From positions 1 to 64,000 of the forward strand of contig NZ_JAQBOC010000066.1 of the NCBI RefSeq assembly GCF_028288225.1: 64,000 nt of DNA, given 5' to 3'. Shown piece after piece: positions 1 through 7,759 of this stretch. The notes beneath the pieces are model-generated. The model worked only from the letters and a program-made list of their open reading frames with translations, was not told the DNA's origin and made no database searches. The position numbers were made by a program, and so were the translations under genes. This stretch comes from Mucilaginibacter sp. (GTDB taxonomy: Bacteria; Bacteroidota; Bacteroidia; Sphingobacteriales; Sphingobacteriaceae). Numbering within the stretch: the stretch's first letter is position 1; every line of letters begins with the position of its first letter.

Positions 1-20
1 TATGGTGGCGAAAATTAAGA

Positions 21-49
21 AAGAACCTGGACAGTTTTACCAGGTTCTT
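21..49. terminator. Rho-independent terminator hairpin left of rph
   Basis: A perfect 10-bp stem (AAGAACCTGG pairing with CCAGGTTCTT) encloses a 9-nt loop and is followed by a short T run. It probably ends the gene lying left of the window. It also insulates rph, whose promoter candidate begins six bases further on. The flanking A-rich and T-rich tracts would allow it to work in both directions. Confidence 0.7.
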
Positions 50-54
50 TTACC

Positions 55-83
55 TTGCACAAAAACAAACACGACGCTATAAT
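55..83 (+). promoter_or_regulatory. Sigma70-type promoter of rph (TTGCAC, N17, TATAAT)
   Basis: A -35-like hexamer TTGCAC at 55-60 and a perfect TATAAT at 78-83 are separated by exactly 17 bases. This is the classical Firmicutes/Proteobacteria sigma70 layout, not the TTTG / TAnnTTTG layout usual in Bacteroidota. Transcription would start near base 90, giving a leader of about 100 nt with a weak hairpin (ATTAC pairing with GTAAT near 87-111). The assignment rests on motif and spacing only. Confidence 0.5.
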
Positions 84-176
84 CGGATTACGACTGCGCC
101 TTCGTGTAATATCATAGATATCCTATCTTACATTCTAAATGTACCACGGCAGAAAGCTGGCTGTCAAATTTTTTTG

Positions 177-182
177 AAGGAG
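177..182 (+). promoter_or_regulatory. Strong Shine-Dalgarno site of rph
   Basis: AAGGAG lies nine bases before the ATG at 192 and fixes that start. Other genes in the window generally lack such a site, as is usual for Bacteroidota, so this one stands out. Confidence 0.65.
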
Positions 183-191
183 AGATACTGA

Positions 192-2810
192 ATGAGTTCT
201 TTGGTTCTCAGTTTTCAGGAAATGGACAAAACACAACTTTTTCTCGTCGGCGGAAAAGGATTAAATTTAGGGAAATTATCAAGACTTGAAGGAATACAAG
301 TACCAGAAGGATTTTGTGTGACAACAGTGGGATATCAAAAAGCCATCGAAAAAAACAAAACGTTTCAAGCACTGCTGGATCAACTAACACTGCTAAAAGC
401 ACAAGATCGAGATCAAATTGGTGAAATCAGCAGGAAGATTCGACAACTCATCATGGAAGCAGAAATTCCTTCCGAGGTTGTGAAAGCAGTTGCTCACTAT
501 CTCTCCCATTTTGGCGATGAACATGCTTATGCAGTGCGTTCTAGTGCGACTGCTGAAGATTTACCACATGCCTCTTTTGCAGGTCAACAAGATACCTATT
601 TAAATGTCATCGGGAAAAGAGCTATCTTGCAGCATATTAGCAAATGCTGGGCTTCCCTGTTTACGGATCGTGCTGTAATTTACCGAATGCAAAACGGATT
701 TGACCACCGCCAAATTTCTTTAGCTGTTATCGTTCAAAGGATGGTTTTCCCACAGGCTTCAGGGATTTTATTTACCGCCGATCCGATTACTTCACACAGA
801 AAGTGGCTGTCAATCGATGCCAGTTTCGGACTTGGAGAAGCACTGGTCTCTGGCTTGGTATCTGCCGATTGTTATAAAGTACAGGAAGAGAACATCATCG
901 ATAAGAGGATAGCAACCAAAAAGTTGGCTATCTATGGACGAAAAGAAGGCGGAACAGAAACACAGCAGATCGCTCCTGAGCAGCAAAACACTCAGACACT
1001 TACTGACCGACAAATTTTACAACTGGCACGCATCGGAAGGCAAATCGAAGCTTTTTTTAGTTGCCCACAAGATATCGAATGGTGTTTGGCTGATGATACA
1101 TTTTATATTGTCCAGAGTCGTCCAATCACTACTTTATACCCCATCCCTGAAGCGAATGATCAAGAAAATCACGTCTATGTATCTGTTGGTCATCAACAAA
1201 TGATGACCGACCCCATGAAACCATTGGGATTGTCTTTTTGGCTTTTAACGACCCGGGCACCCATGCATACTGCTGGTGGAAGATTATTTATTGATATTAC
1301 ATCTATGTTGGCTTCACCTGCTGGCAGAGAAACTTTAGTAAATGTCACGCTGGGAAAATCCGATCCACTCATAAAAGACGCACTTACAACCATCATAGAG
1401 CGGGAAGATTTTATTAAATCGTTACCGGATGATAAAAAAGAATCCGGCCCGGGTGAAAGCAATAAAGCTGTGTCGCCTGCGAATTATCAAACACTAAACG
1501 AATACGATCCAACAATCGTTGCTGATTTGATCAAGCGAAGCCGAACGTCAATAGAGGAGTTAAAGCAAAATATCCAAACCAAATCGGGATTGGATCTGTT
1601 TGATTTTATCCTGGAAGATCTGCAGCAATTAAAGAAGATCGCATTTGACCCACAAAGTTTTGGTGTGCTTATGACGGGTATAAATGCTTCATTCTGGATC
1701 AATGAAAAAATGAACGAATGGTTAGGTGAAAAAAACGCTGCAGACATTCTTTCTCAATCTGTGCCTAACAATATTACTTCTGAAATGGGCCTGGCGCTGT
1801 TGAATGTCGCAGATGTGATTCGCCCTTATCCGGAAGTAACCGATTACTTGCAACACGTAAAAAATGATAACTTTTTGGGTGAACTTGTTCAATTTGAAGG
1901 TGGAAAGGAAACTCAGGACGCTATTTATGCTTACCTCGACAAATATGGAATGCGGTGTGCCGGTGAGATCGATATTACAAGAACCCGCTGGAGTGAGAAA
2001 CCATTAACACTTGTCCCCGTGATTCTCAGCAACATCAAAAACTTTGAGCCTGATGCAGGCAACCGGAAATTTGAGCAGGGGCGACAGGAAGCTTTGAAAA
2101 AAGAACAAGAGTTACTGGATAGATTGAAGCAATTGCCGGATGGTGAACAAAAAGCCAAAGAAACAAAACGGATGATCGACCTGATCCGGAATCTCAGCGG
2201 TTATCGTGAATATCCCAAATACGGGTTTATTAATCGTTACTTCGTTTATAAGCAGGCTTTACTGAAAGAAGCCGAACAACTCGTACAAGCCAATGTTATT
2301 CATGAAAAAGAAGAGATCTACTACCTCAGTTTTGAAGAACTTCGCGAAGTAGTACGCACAAATAAACTGGATAACCAAATCATCAGCAAACGAAAAGATG
2401 AGTACAAATTATATGAAAAATTAACTCCCCCTCGTGTTATCACATCTGATGGTGAGATTATTGCCGGTAAGTACAATCGGGAAGGTCTCCCTGCCGAAGC
2501 TATTGCAGGTATCGCAGTTTCTTCCGGAGTTATAGAAGGACGGGCACGTGTTATTTTAAACATGGAAGATGCTGATATAGAAGATGGAGATATATTGGTT
2601 ACCATCTTTACTGACCCCAGTTGGACAGCCTTGTTTGTTTCGATAAAAGGCCTGGTAACCGAAGTTGGCGGACTAATGACCCATGGAGCAGTTATCGCAC
2701 GTGAATATGGCTTACCGGCAGTTGTGGGGGTGGAGCATGCTACCAAGCTGATCAAAGACGGACAGAAAATCCGGGTGAATGGAACGGACGGATGTGTAGA
2801 AATACTATAA
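192..2810 (+). CDS. rph: Rifamycin-inactivating phosphotransferase
   Basis: The 872-aa product is predicted to phosphorylate rifamycins, using ATP and a swinging histidine, and so to give rifamycin resistance in the cytoplasm. It has the three-part layout of the family: an N-terminal ATP-grasp domain (about 1-315, with the conserved stretch RSSATAEDLPHASFAGQQDT), a central rifampin-binding domain (about 325-755), and a C-terminal PEP-utiliser-type domain with the motif GGLMTHGAVIAREYG. His831 in that motif is the expected phospho-carrier. The length matches the Listeria/Bacillus-type Rph (about 870 aa), to which the sequence looks very close throughout. It differs from PEP synthase by its shorter length and its rifampin-binding domain. 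The start is fixed by a strong Shine-Dalgarno site. The gene stands alone between a terminator and a long spacer, and its expression signals look imported. Confidence 0.93.
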   Translation: MSSLVLSFQEMDKTQLFLVGGKGLNLGKLSRLEGIQVPEGFCVTTVGYQKAIEKNKTFQALLDQLTLLKAQDRDQIGEISRKIRQLIMEAEIPSEVVKAVAHYLSHFGDEHAYAVRSSATAEDLPHASFAGQQDTYLNVIGKRAILQHISKCWASLFTDRAVIYRMQNGFDHRQISLAVIVQRMVFPQASGILFTADPITSHRKWLSIDASFGLGEALVSGLVSADCYKVQEENIIDKRIATKKLAIYGRKEGGTETQQIAPEQQNTQTLTDRQILQLARIGRQIEAFFSCPQDIEWCLADDTFYIVQSRPITTLYPIPEANDQENHVYVSVGHQQMMTDPMKPLGLSFWLLTTRAPMHTAGGRLFIDITSMLASPAGRETLVNVTLGKSDPLIKDALTTIIEREDFIKSLPDDKKESGPGESNKAVSPANYQTLNEYDPTIVADLIKRSRTSIEELKQNIQTKSGLDLFDFILEDLQQLKKIAFDPQSFGVLMTGINASFWINEKMNEWLGEKNAADILSQSVPNNITSEMGLALLNVADVIRPYPEVTDYLQHVKNDNFLGELVQFEGGKETQDAIYAYLDKYGMRCAGEIDITRTRWSEKPLTLVPVILSNIKNFEPDAGNRKFEQGRQEALKKEQELLDRLKQLPDGEQKAKETKRMIDLIRNLSGYREYPKYGFINRYFVYKQALLKEAEQLVQANVIHEKEEIYYLSFEELREVVRTNKLDNQIISKRKDEYKLYEKLTPPRVITSDGEIIAGKYNREGLPAEAIAGIAVSSGVIEGRARVILNMEDADIEDGDILVTIFTDPSWTALFVSIKGLVTEVGGLMTHGAVIAREYGLPAVVGVEHATKLIKDGQKIRVNGTDGCVEIL

Positions 2811-3307
2811 ATCACGGGGATAATCCAGACGGATTACTAATGCTTATATAATCTTTATGTTTAATTAATTCCTTTACGGGTCAAAGGTTGTTCACACATG
2901 AACATCTCTTGTGCCAAAAACGAAGGGCTTCGCATAGCTTTATTTGACTTAATAAATTGAAAATCAACTAATTAAAATGGTGGCAACGCATTTGTTACGA
3001 TTTGTTAAATCTTTCTCTCATGATCACCAGTTATTTCAAAAGACGGGCCCGATAAGTATAGGTTGGCAGGCATTTTCTTGATTATAACGATCGTTTCATG
3101 GATATTGAGATACAAGAATAAGTTGGAATAGCGGTGTAACATATCCGGAATGGACTTGGTAGCGTTCTGATGCTTTCGGATAAAGCCGCACACCTGTTAA
3201 GGGCATTAATCAAGAGGGATCAGCCCTGGCTATATAATACCATTTTCAAATATACTGCAGCATTGCTTTTTCATGGTATTAGTTTTGTAATGAAAAACTG
3301 AACGCCC
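2811..3307. other. Spacer of 497 bases without a recognisable gene
   Basis: A 62-codon reading frame on the minus strand (3005-3193) has no recognisable domain and is probably spurious. Just before the next gene, TAGTTTTG at 3280-3287 fits the Bacteroidota -7 motif, but I find no matching TTTG at the expected distance upstream. Nothing else stands out. Confidence 0.5.
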
Positions 3308-3781
3308 ATGAAAATCATATTCATTGTTACACTATTTGCGGCATCTTTAGCAATTGCCCAAAACAAACCCATCGCTATGGAAAATAAAAATTCAGAACAA
3401 CAGCAAAATATAGTCGCCGTGCGTTACATCGTCCATGATGTAGATTCCGCCATATCGTTTTACACCCGGCTATTAGACTTCAAAGTTAATCAGCACCCAG
3501 CTCCCGGCTTTGCCGATATTTATCGCGGGAACCTGCACCTGCTGCTTAATAAACCAGGCGCCGGAGGCGCGGGTCAAACTATGCCCGACGGCACAGTACC
3601 CGCTCCCGGTGGATGGAACCGGATTCAAATCCAGGTGGAAGACCTGACTGCTACGGTTGATAAATTAAAAGCTTTGGGCGCACAATTTCGAAATGATCTT
3701 GTTAATGGTATTGGCGGCCGGCAAATCCTGTTAAAAGATCCTTCAGGCAATTTGATCGAGTTGTTTCAACCCAAGTCTTAA
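3308..3781 (+). CDS. VOC (glyoxalase/dioxygenase-fold) family protein, probably exported
   Basis: The 157-aa protein begins with a hydrophobic stretch (about 1-18, MKIIFIVTLFAASLAIAQ) that looks like a signal peptide. A single vicinal-oxygen-chelate module follows (about 34-155), with the typical opening VAVRYIVHDVDSAISFYTRLLDF and closing DPSGNLIELFQP. VOC proteins bind a metal or small ligand and include glyoxalases, dioxygenases and antibiotic-binding proteins; the substrate cannot be told here. A second in-frame Met at residue 24 would give a cytoplasmic version without the leader. I prefer the first start because the leader is well formed. A frameshifted exported hemerythrin-like gene follows 75 bp downstream on the same strand. 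Confidence 0.75.
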   Translation: MKIIFIVTLFAASLAIAQNKPIAMENKNSEQQQNIVAVRYIVHDVDSAISFYTRLLDFKVNQHPAPGFADIYRGNLHLLLNKPGAGGAGQTMPDGTVPAPGGWNRIQIQVEDLTATVDKLKALGAQFRNDLVNGIGGRQILLKDPSGNLIELFQPKS

Positions 3782-3856
3782 CGGGATGCATAAGGTACCG
3801 GTAAAGCAGCCGCGCAGTCAAAGTACAGCGTTGAACAGACGTAAAAAATTAATCCT

Positions 3857-4575
3857 ATGAAAAGCAACGAAACCCAACAGCAGAAACAAGCGGGGAACCG
3901 CCGGGATTTTTTAACCAAAACCGGGATTTTAGTAGCTTCCGGGCTGGCCGTTACAGGCATTGTCTCGTCCTGCGGGTCGGAAAAAGGCGGCGACGAAGAT
4001 GTCACGACGAATGAAGATCTGATGCGGGAGCATGGTATACTCAAACGGATATTATTAATCTATGATGAAGCTTCCAGCCGTTTAACGACCGGAAAAGACC
4101 TTAACCTCGCACTGGTGGGCCAGTCGGCTAACCTTATCAAGACGTTTATAGAAGAATACCATGAGAAACTGGGGAAGACCATTTGTTCCCGCGCTTTGAA
4201 AAAGCGGGGCAATTGACCGACCTGACCAAGGTTCTGCGCCTGCAACATCAAAAAGGGCGGTTGCTCACCCAGCGCATTATCGCCAATGCGCAAAAACCTA
4301 ACCCGACTGATGATGAAAAAAAGTTAATGGTACTTGATATGCAGGCTTTTGTACGAATGTACAGCCCGCATGAAGCGAGGGAAGATACGATCCTTTTCCC
4401 GGCCCTGCACAAACTCATTTCCAGGCATGAATATGATTCACTTGGTGAGGACTTTGAGAAGAAAGAGAAACAACAATTTGGCGGGGACGGTTTTGATATG
4501 GCAGTTGACAAAGTGGCCGGTATTGAAAAGGCGATGAATATTTACGACCTGAATTTATTTACCCCTAATATTTAA
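3857..4575 (+). pseudogene. Frameshifted exported hemerythrin-like protein
   Basis: Two overlapping frames make one protein. The first (3857-4216) carries a twin-arginine-like leader (NRRDFLTKTGILVASG) ending in a possible lipobox (VSSCGS), then the first helix of a hemerythrin-like bundle (LMREHG motif). The second (4183-4575) carries the remaining helices, with HQKG and HEAREDTILFP motifs that supply iron ligands. Adding one base to the run of four G at 4171-4174 restores a continuous reading through HEKL-G-EDHLFPRFEKAG. So either one base was lost, or the assembly has an error in the G run. An intact protein would be about 239 aa, exported, and probably an oxygen- or NO-sensing or iron-binding cap protein. 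Confidence 0.75.
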
Positions 4576-4665
4576 GCGGATGAAAAATGCTGCATTCTAA
4601 GGATCGGTTTAGAAGAATTATAACTAAAAAAGCTTTCAAATTTCTTCAAGGGCTTTACCTTTTCC

Positions 4666-4688
4666 GCGGACCGGACGGGACTCGAGCC
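4666..4688 (-). other. Sequence resembling the 3' end of a tRNA (possible attachment-site remnant)
   Basis: Read on the minus strand, the 20-nt stretch CTCGAGTCCCGTCCGGTCCG matches the 3' end of many tRNAs: T-loop, T-stem 3' strand and acceptor 3' strand. The sequence 5' of it does not fold as the rest of a tRNA; only two of five T-stem pairs form. Such 3'-end fragments are left where integrases use tRNA genes. It lies 0.5 kb before the large accessory block. A chance match is possible. Confidence 0.25.
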
Positions 4689-4768
4689 ATTGTGCTATGT
4701 GCCTAATTATCAACAATTTGAAATTTTCAGAAATCCAAAGGCAACCGATCAGGTAGCCCAATAGTTTG

Positions 4769-4810
4769 ATTTTTTTTAATTTAGTTTGAAAAAACTAAAT
4801 TAAAAAAAAT
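4769..4810. terminator. Long AT-only hairpin with GAAA loop
   Basis: A perfect 19-bp inverted repeat made only of A and T apart from one C:G pair (4769-4787 with 4792-4810) closes on a GAAA tetraloop. The T-rich arm followed by the A-rich arm would act as a bidirectional terminator or stable RNA hairpin separating the hemerythrin-like gene from the large block downstream. Confidence 0.5.
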
Positions 4811-4895
4811 GAAAATTCAAATGAAATAATTAACGATTTTTCTATCGCATAAATTATTTATCTCTCACAATAAAAAATAAAAAATCCTGTTTTAA

Positions 4896-4926
4896 TTTGA
4901 AATAAAACAAAAAGGTTTTAGTTTTA
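4896..4926 (+). promoter_or_regulatory. Bacteroidota-type promoter candidate of the fibre/giant-protein block
   Basis: TTTG at 4896-4899 and TAGTTTTA at 4919-4926 are separated by 19 bases. This matches the Bacteroidota housekeeping consensus TTTG-N19/21-TAnnTTTG except for the last base. It is the best promoter-like signal in the 606-base AT-rich spacer (4576-5181) before the first fibre gene and implies an untranslated leader of about 250 nt. No other gene is visible in this spacer. Confidence 0.45.
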
Positions 4927-5181
4927 CTTCACGTCCTAAACAAGTCACAGATATGAGAAAATCGACAAATAATTTTTTAACAATAAGATAAAATCAATCC
5001 CGCGTATGCCATGGGCTTGAGTATCTGTTAATTTTTTTTCATAAAATAGTTTTTTAAGAGAGAAAATTAATCATTGGGAAATGTTTAATTAACAAGAGAA
5101 CCTGAACTTTGATAAGGCTTTCCGCCTTGGGGCTATAAACCTGAACTAAAATATTTAACCAATAAAACCTATTCCTTAATC

Positions 5182-6198
5182 ATGGATTTAAGCGGCTTAA
5201 CTTCGGTGACCAATAAAGACCAGCTTGCTGCCTGGATGGCAGAAAATTTAATTACGCCTGTATCGCCGGCTATATCGGCTTCAGACCTTGGGACCATTAT
5301 GCAAAAAATGGTCGACATCCTTGGCTCAGGAAGCGGCGGGGGCGGAGGGCTGGTTATGTATGACGTAAAGAGCGGCAACTACACATTGGCGCTTACCGAT
5401 AAGGCTATAGACATGAATTTGTCGGCCTTAAACATGGTGACTATACCTGCCAATTCGGCCGTAGCCTTTCCGGTTGGGACCCAGATACTGCTCACACAAT
5501 CAGGCTCCGGCCAAACCACTGTCGGGGGCGATACCGGCGTAACCATCCACTCGGCCGGCGGAAAAGTAAGTTTACGTACCCAATATAGCTGGGCCAGCCT
5601 GGTAAAACGTGATACGGATGTATGGTGGTTAAGCGGCGATCTTGGAGACACTGAAGTGCCGCCGCCTGCGCCAGATGTCAAGATTAACCTCACCTACGGA
5701 TCGGCTACCACAATCTCAGGATGGAATAATTTCTTGTTAGGTAGTTCCACAACCCCAATGTCGCTTGATACGGCCGCAGGCGGCGTCTCGGGACTGACTA
5801 TTGTGCGGACATCTGACGGGACTGATGGCGCTAATGCCGCTACTATCTCAGGCAGTTTCGGAAATGCTGATTTTCCTGACGACGTCCTCGCTACACAATG
5901 GTACGTGCCTGGTCACACTGATACGCTTAGCCTTACAATTAGCGGGCTGACGGTAAGTAATCAATATACCGTAAAAGTGTGTACAGCGGAAACAGACGAA
6001 AGTAACAGCACCACCATAATAGTAGTTGGAACTTCACCAAACCAGTCGAGCCATCCGATGGAACCATACCCGGGAGCTTTTGAATATGATTTTACGCAGG
6101 TAGTCTCTGACGGTAGCGGGAACCTGCTCATACAATTTCATGGTGTGACGGACACAGTGAAGGCAGTGCTGAACGGCATCATCATTTCTGAAAGCTAA
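5182..6198 (+). CDS. Phage tail-fibre/spike-like protein with C-terminal beta domain
   Basis: The 338-aa protein has no signal peptide. The first 50 residues are helical (ending DLGTIMQKMVDILG) and resemble the N-terminal attachment region of Bacteroidota phage fibres. A glycine linker (GSGSGGGGG) follows. Residues about 60-155 form a beta domain with phrases common in tail spikes (VTIPANSAVAFPVGTQILLTQ, WASLVKRDTDVWWLSGDL). The remaining 180 residues look like a beta-sandwich, possibly carbohydrate binding. It is first in a one-directional block of nine genes. A part in a fibre or surface particle is inference; no other phage structural gene is present. Confidence 0.6.
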   Translation: MDLSGLTSVTNKDQLAAWMAENLITPVSPAISASDLGTIMQKMVDILGSGSGGGGGLVMYDVKSGNYTLALTDKAIDMNLSALNMVTIPANSAVAFPVGTQILLTQSGSGQTTVGGDTGVTIHSAGGKVSLRTQYSWASLVKRDTDVWWLSGDLGDTEVPPPAPDVKINLTYGSATTISGWNNFLLGSSTTPMSLDTAAGGVSGLTIVRTSDGTDGANAATISGSFGNADFPDDVLATQWYVPGHTDTLSLTISGLTVSNQYTVKVCTAETDESNSTTIIVVGTSPNQSSHPMEPYPGAFEYDFTQVVSDGSGNLLIQFHGVTDTVKAVLNGIIISES

Positions 6199-6255
6199 TT
6201 AAAGAAATCATTTTAAGGAAAAACAGTGTTCAACACTATCTAATTATAAATAAAT

Positions 6256-7581
6256 ATGCCTCAAAGTCCAGCATTTACCATCAGCGGCAGGCGTGTCTTT
6301 GGCGACAATACAGCCAGTTTCCAGCTAACGTTTACCAACCCGGACGACCAGGCGCTGGTGCAGGCATATGAATGGTACCTTGACGGCATATTAATAATAG
6401 AAGCGGAGGACGATAGCTTTGCCGAGCAGGTAACTTGCGGTACACATACAATAAGCGTAAGGGTTTTAAGTAATAACACCTGGTCGGGTACGCAGGAGCT
6501 TGGGTTTGAAACCTGCAAGGGCGCCGGCATATTGGTAGTTGATTTATTTAATAATGCCACCCTGAACGTGATCGGGCTTATTGATAATGCAGAGGTGGCC
6601 TATAGTCACGTGGCGGCCTATGCCGGCGTAAATATTATCCCTGCCGGCGCGGAACCGGCTAATGCTTTGGTTCTTGCATCTGATTTTATTGATCAACCCA
6701 CGTTAAACTGGCGGTTTGAATTTAACATTGCCAAACTGCTTACTAATTATCCCCAATCAACAAGTTTTGTATTTTATATTGATGGAAGGGCAAGCGCCCC
6801 GGTCGCCGTATTCGGCGCGTTTATATTAAAAACCTTTGCTTCGCAAATGACACTCATTGGGAGCGCAGGGAGTTATATCCCTTCAGTAAGTGGGAATAAT
6901 TTGGGCTCGAGCGTAAGCTTCACAAGCGATCTTGTGGGAGGTGCCGACGGCAGCCATACGGAGGCCGACCTTACCATGATCATTAAGCTTGTTTATGACG
7001 TTGCCAGTGCCACCATATCCTATATCACCCGTAAAAGCATACCAATTGACAGCGATTTTGATTTTATGACCGTAAAGTATGCCTGGGATCATGGCGGAAC
7101 AGACCTCGATATTATGGTAGGGTTTGAAAATAACGGGACGACGGACGACTTTATATACGTTGGATACGGACAGCCCAATGCTACTGTACCCGCAAATACA
7201 GTGCCTCAAACCGATGCCTATTTATGGTGGGGCTCGGATAACACCACAATTGCCGGGAACGAGAATGTTTTGATAGGGATAAACCAATTTGTAGCGGGCC
7301 ATGGCGGGTTGCCCGATGTAGTTGAAGTGGGCTTGTATGCCGTTTGGTTTGGCCAGCCCGCAACGGGTGATTTTACCGTTCAGCTGGTTACTTATAAAGG
7401 CGGCACCATGAGCCAAAGCGGAACCGATTTCGTAAATACCGGCGGCACCCAGGTTTCATCCGTTACAATAAATGCAAATACGCAAATACATAACAGCTTG
7501 TCTACCCCGGCTAACGCTTATAAGGTAGGCACATTAAAATACACCAGATCGACGGCAACGGCGGTGATTGTGATTAATTGA
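6256..7581 (+). CDS. Beta-rich fibre-associated protein with PKD/Ig-like N-terminus
   Basis: The 441-aa protein has no signal peptide. Residues about 5-85 look like a PKD or Ig-like fold (YEWYLDGILI, CGTHTISVRVLSNNTWSG). The rest is beta-rich without a family I can name. A stretch near 275-420 (GGTDLDIMVGFENNG, VEVGLYAVWFGQ) recalls ligand-binding beta domains seen in phage tail proteins. It follows the first fibre-like gene after 57 bp, on the same strand, and has similar GC-richer codon use. Beyond a structural or adhesive part in the same assembly, I cannot assign a function. Confidence 0.5.
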   Translation: MPQSPAFTISGRRVFGDNTASFQLTFTNPDDQALVQAYEWYLDGILIIEAEDDSFAEQVTCGTHTISVRVLSNNTWSGTQELGFETCKGAGILVVDLFNNATLNVIGLIDNAEVAYSHVAAYAGVNIIPAGAEPANALVLASDFIDQPTLNWRFEFNIAKLLTNYPQSTSFVFYIDGRASAPVAVFGAFILKTFASQMTLIGSAGSYIPSVSGNNLGSSVSFTSDLVGGADGSHTEADLTMIIKLVYDVASATISYITRKSIPIDSDFDFMTVKYAWDHGGTDLDIMVGFENNGTTDDFIYVGYGQPNATVPANTVPQTDAYLWWGSDNTTIAGNENVLIGINQFVAGHGGLPDVVEVGLYAVWFGQPATGDFTVQLVTYKGGTMSQSGTDFVNTGGTQVSSVTINANTQIHNSLSTPANAYKVGTLKYTRSTATAVIVIN

Positions 7582-7759
7582 GGGGAAGGGAAAAGACAGA
7601 TAACTAGCTGGTGTTTTTTAGAAAAAACAATGGTAAAATTATATGAGCGAAGCTTCTGAATTAACCAATTTTTGAGATAAAGGGAAGAAAATAAATCTAA
7701 AAGCACTCATAAAAATAATTTAAAAATGGATGTTGAAAACGTCAATTAAGATTTAAGTC

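Noticed and set aside
192..2810. Rph as PEP synthase or PPDK
   Set aside because: Length 872 aa, rifampin-binding domain and near-identity of pattern with Rph favour the rifamycin phosphotransferase.
3005..3193. 62-codon frame on the minus strand in the first long spacer
   Set aside because: No domain, no homology that I recognise, no promoter or ribosome signal.
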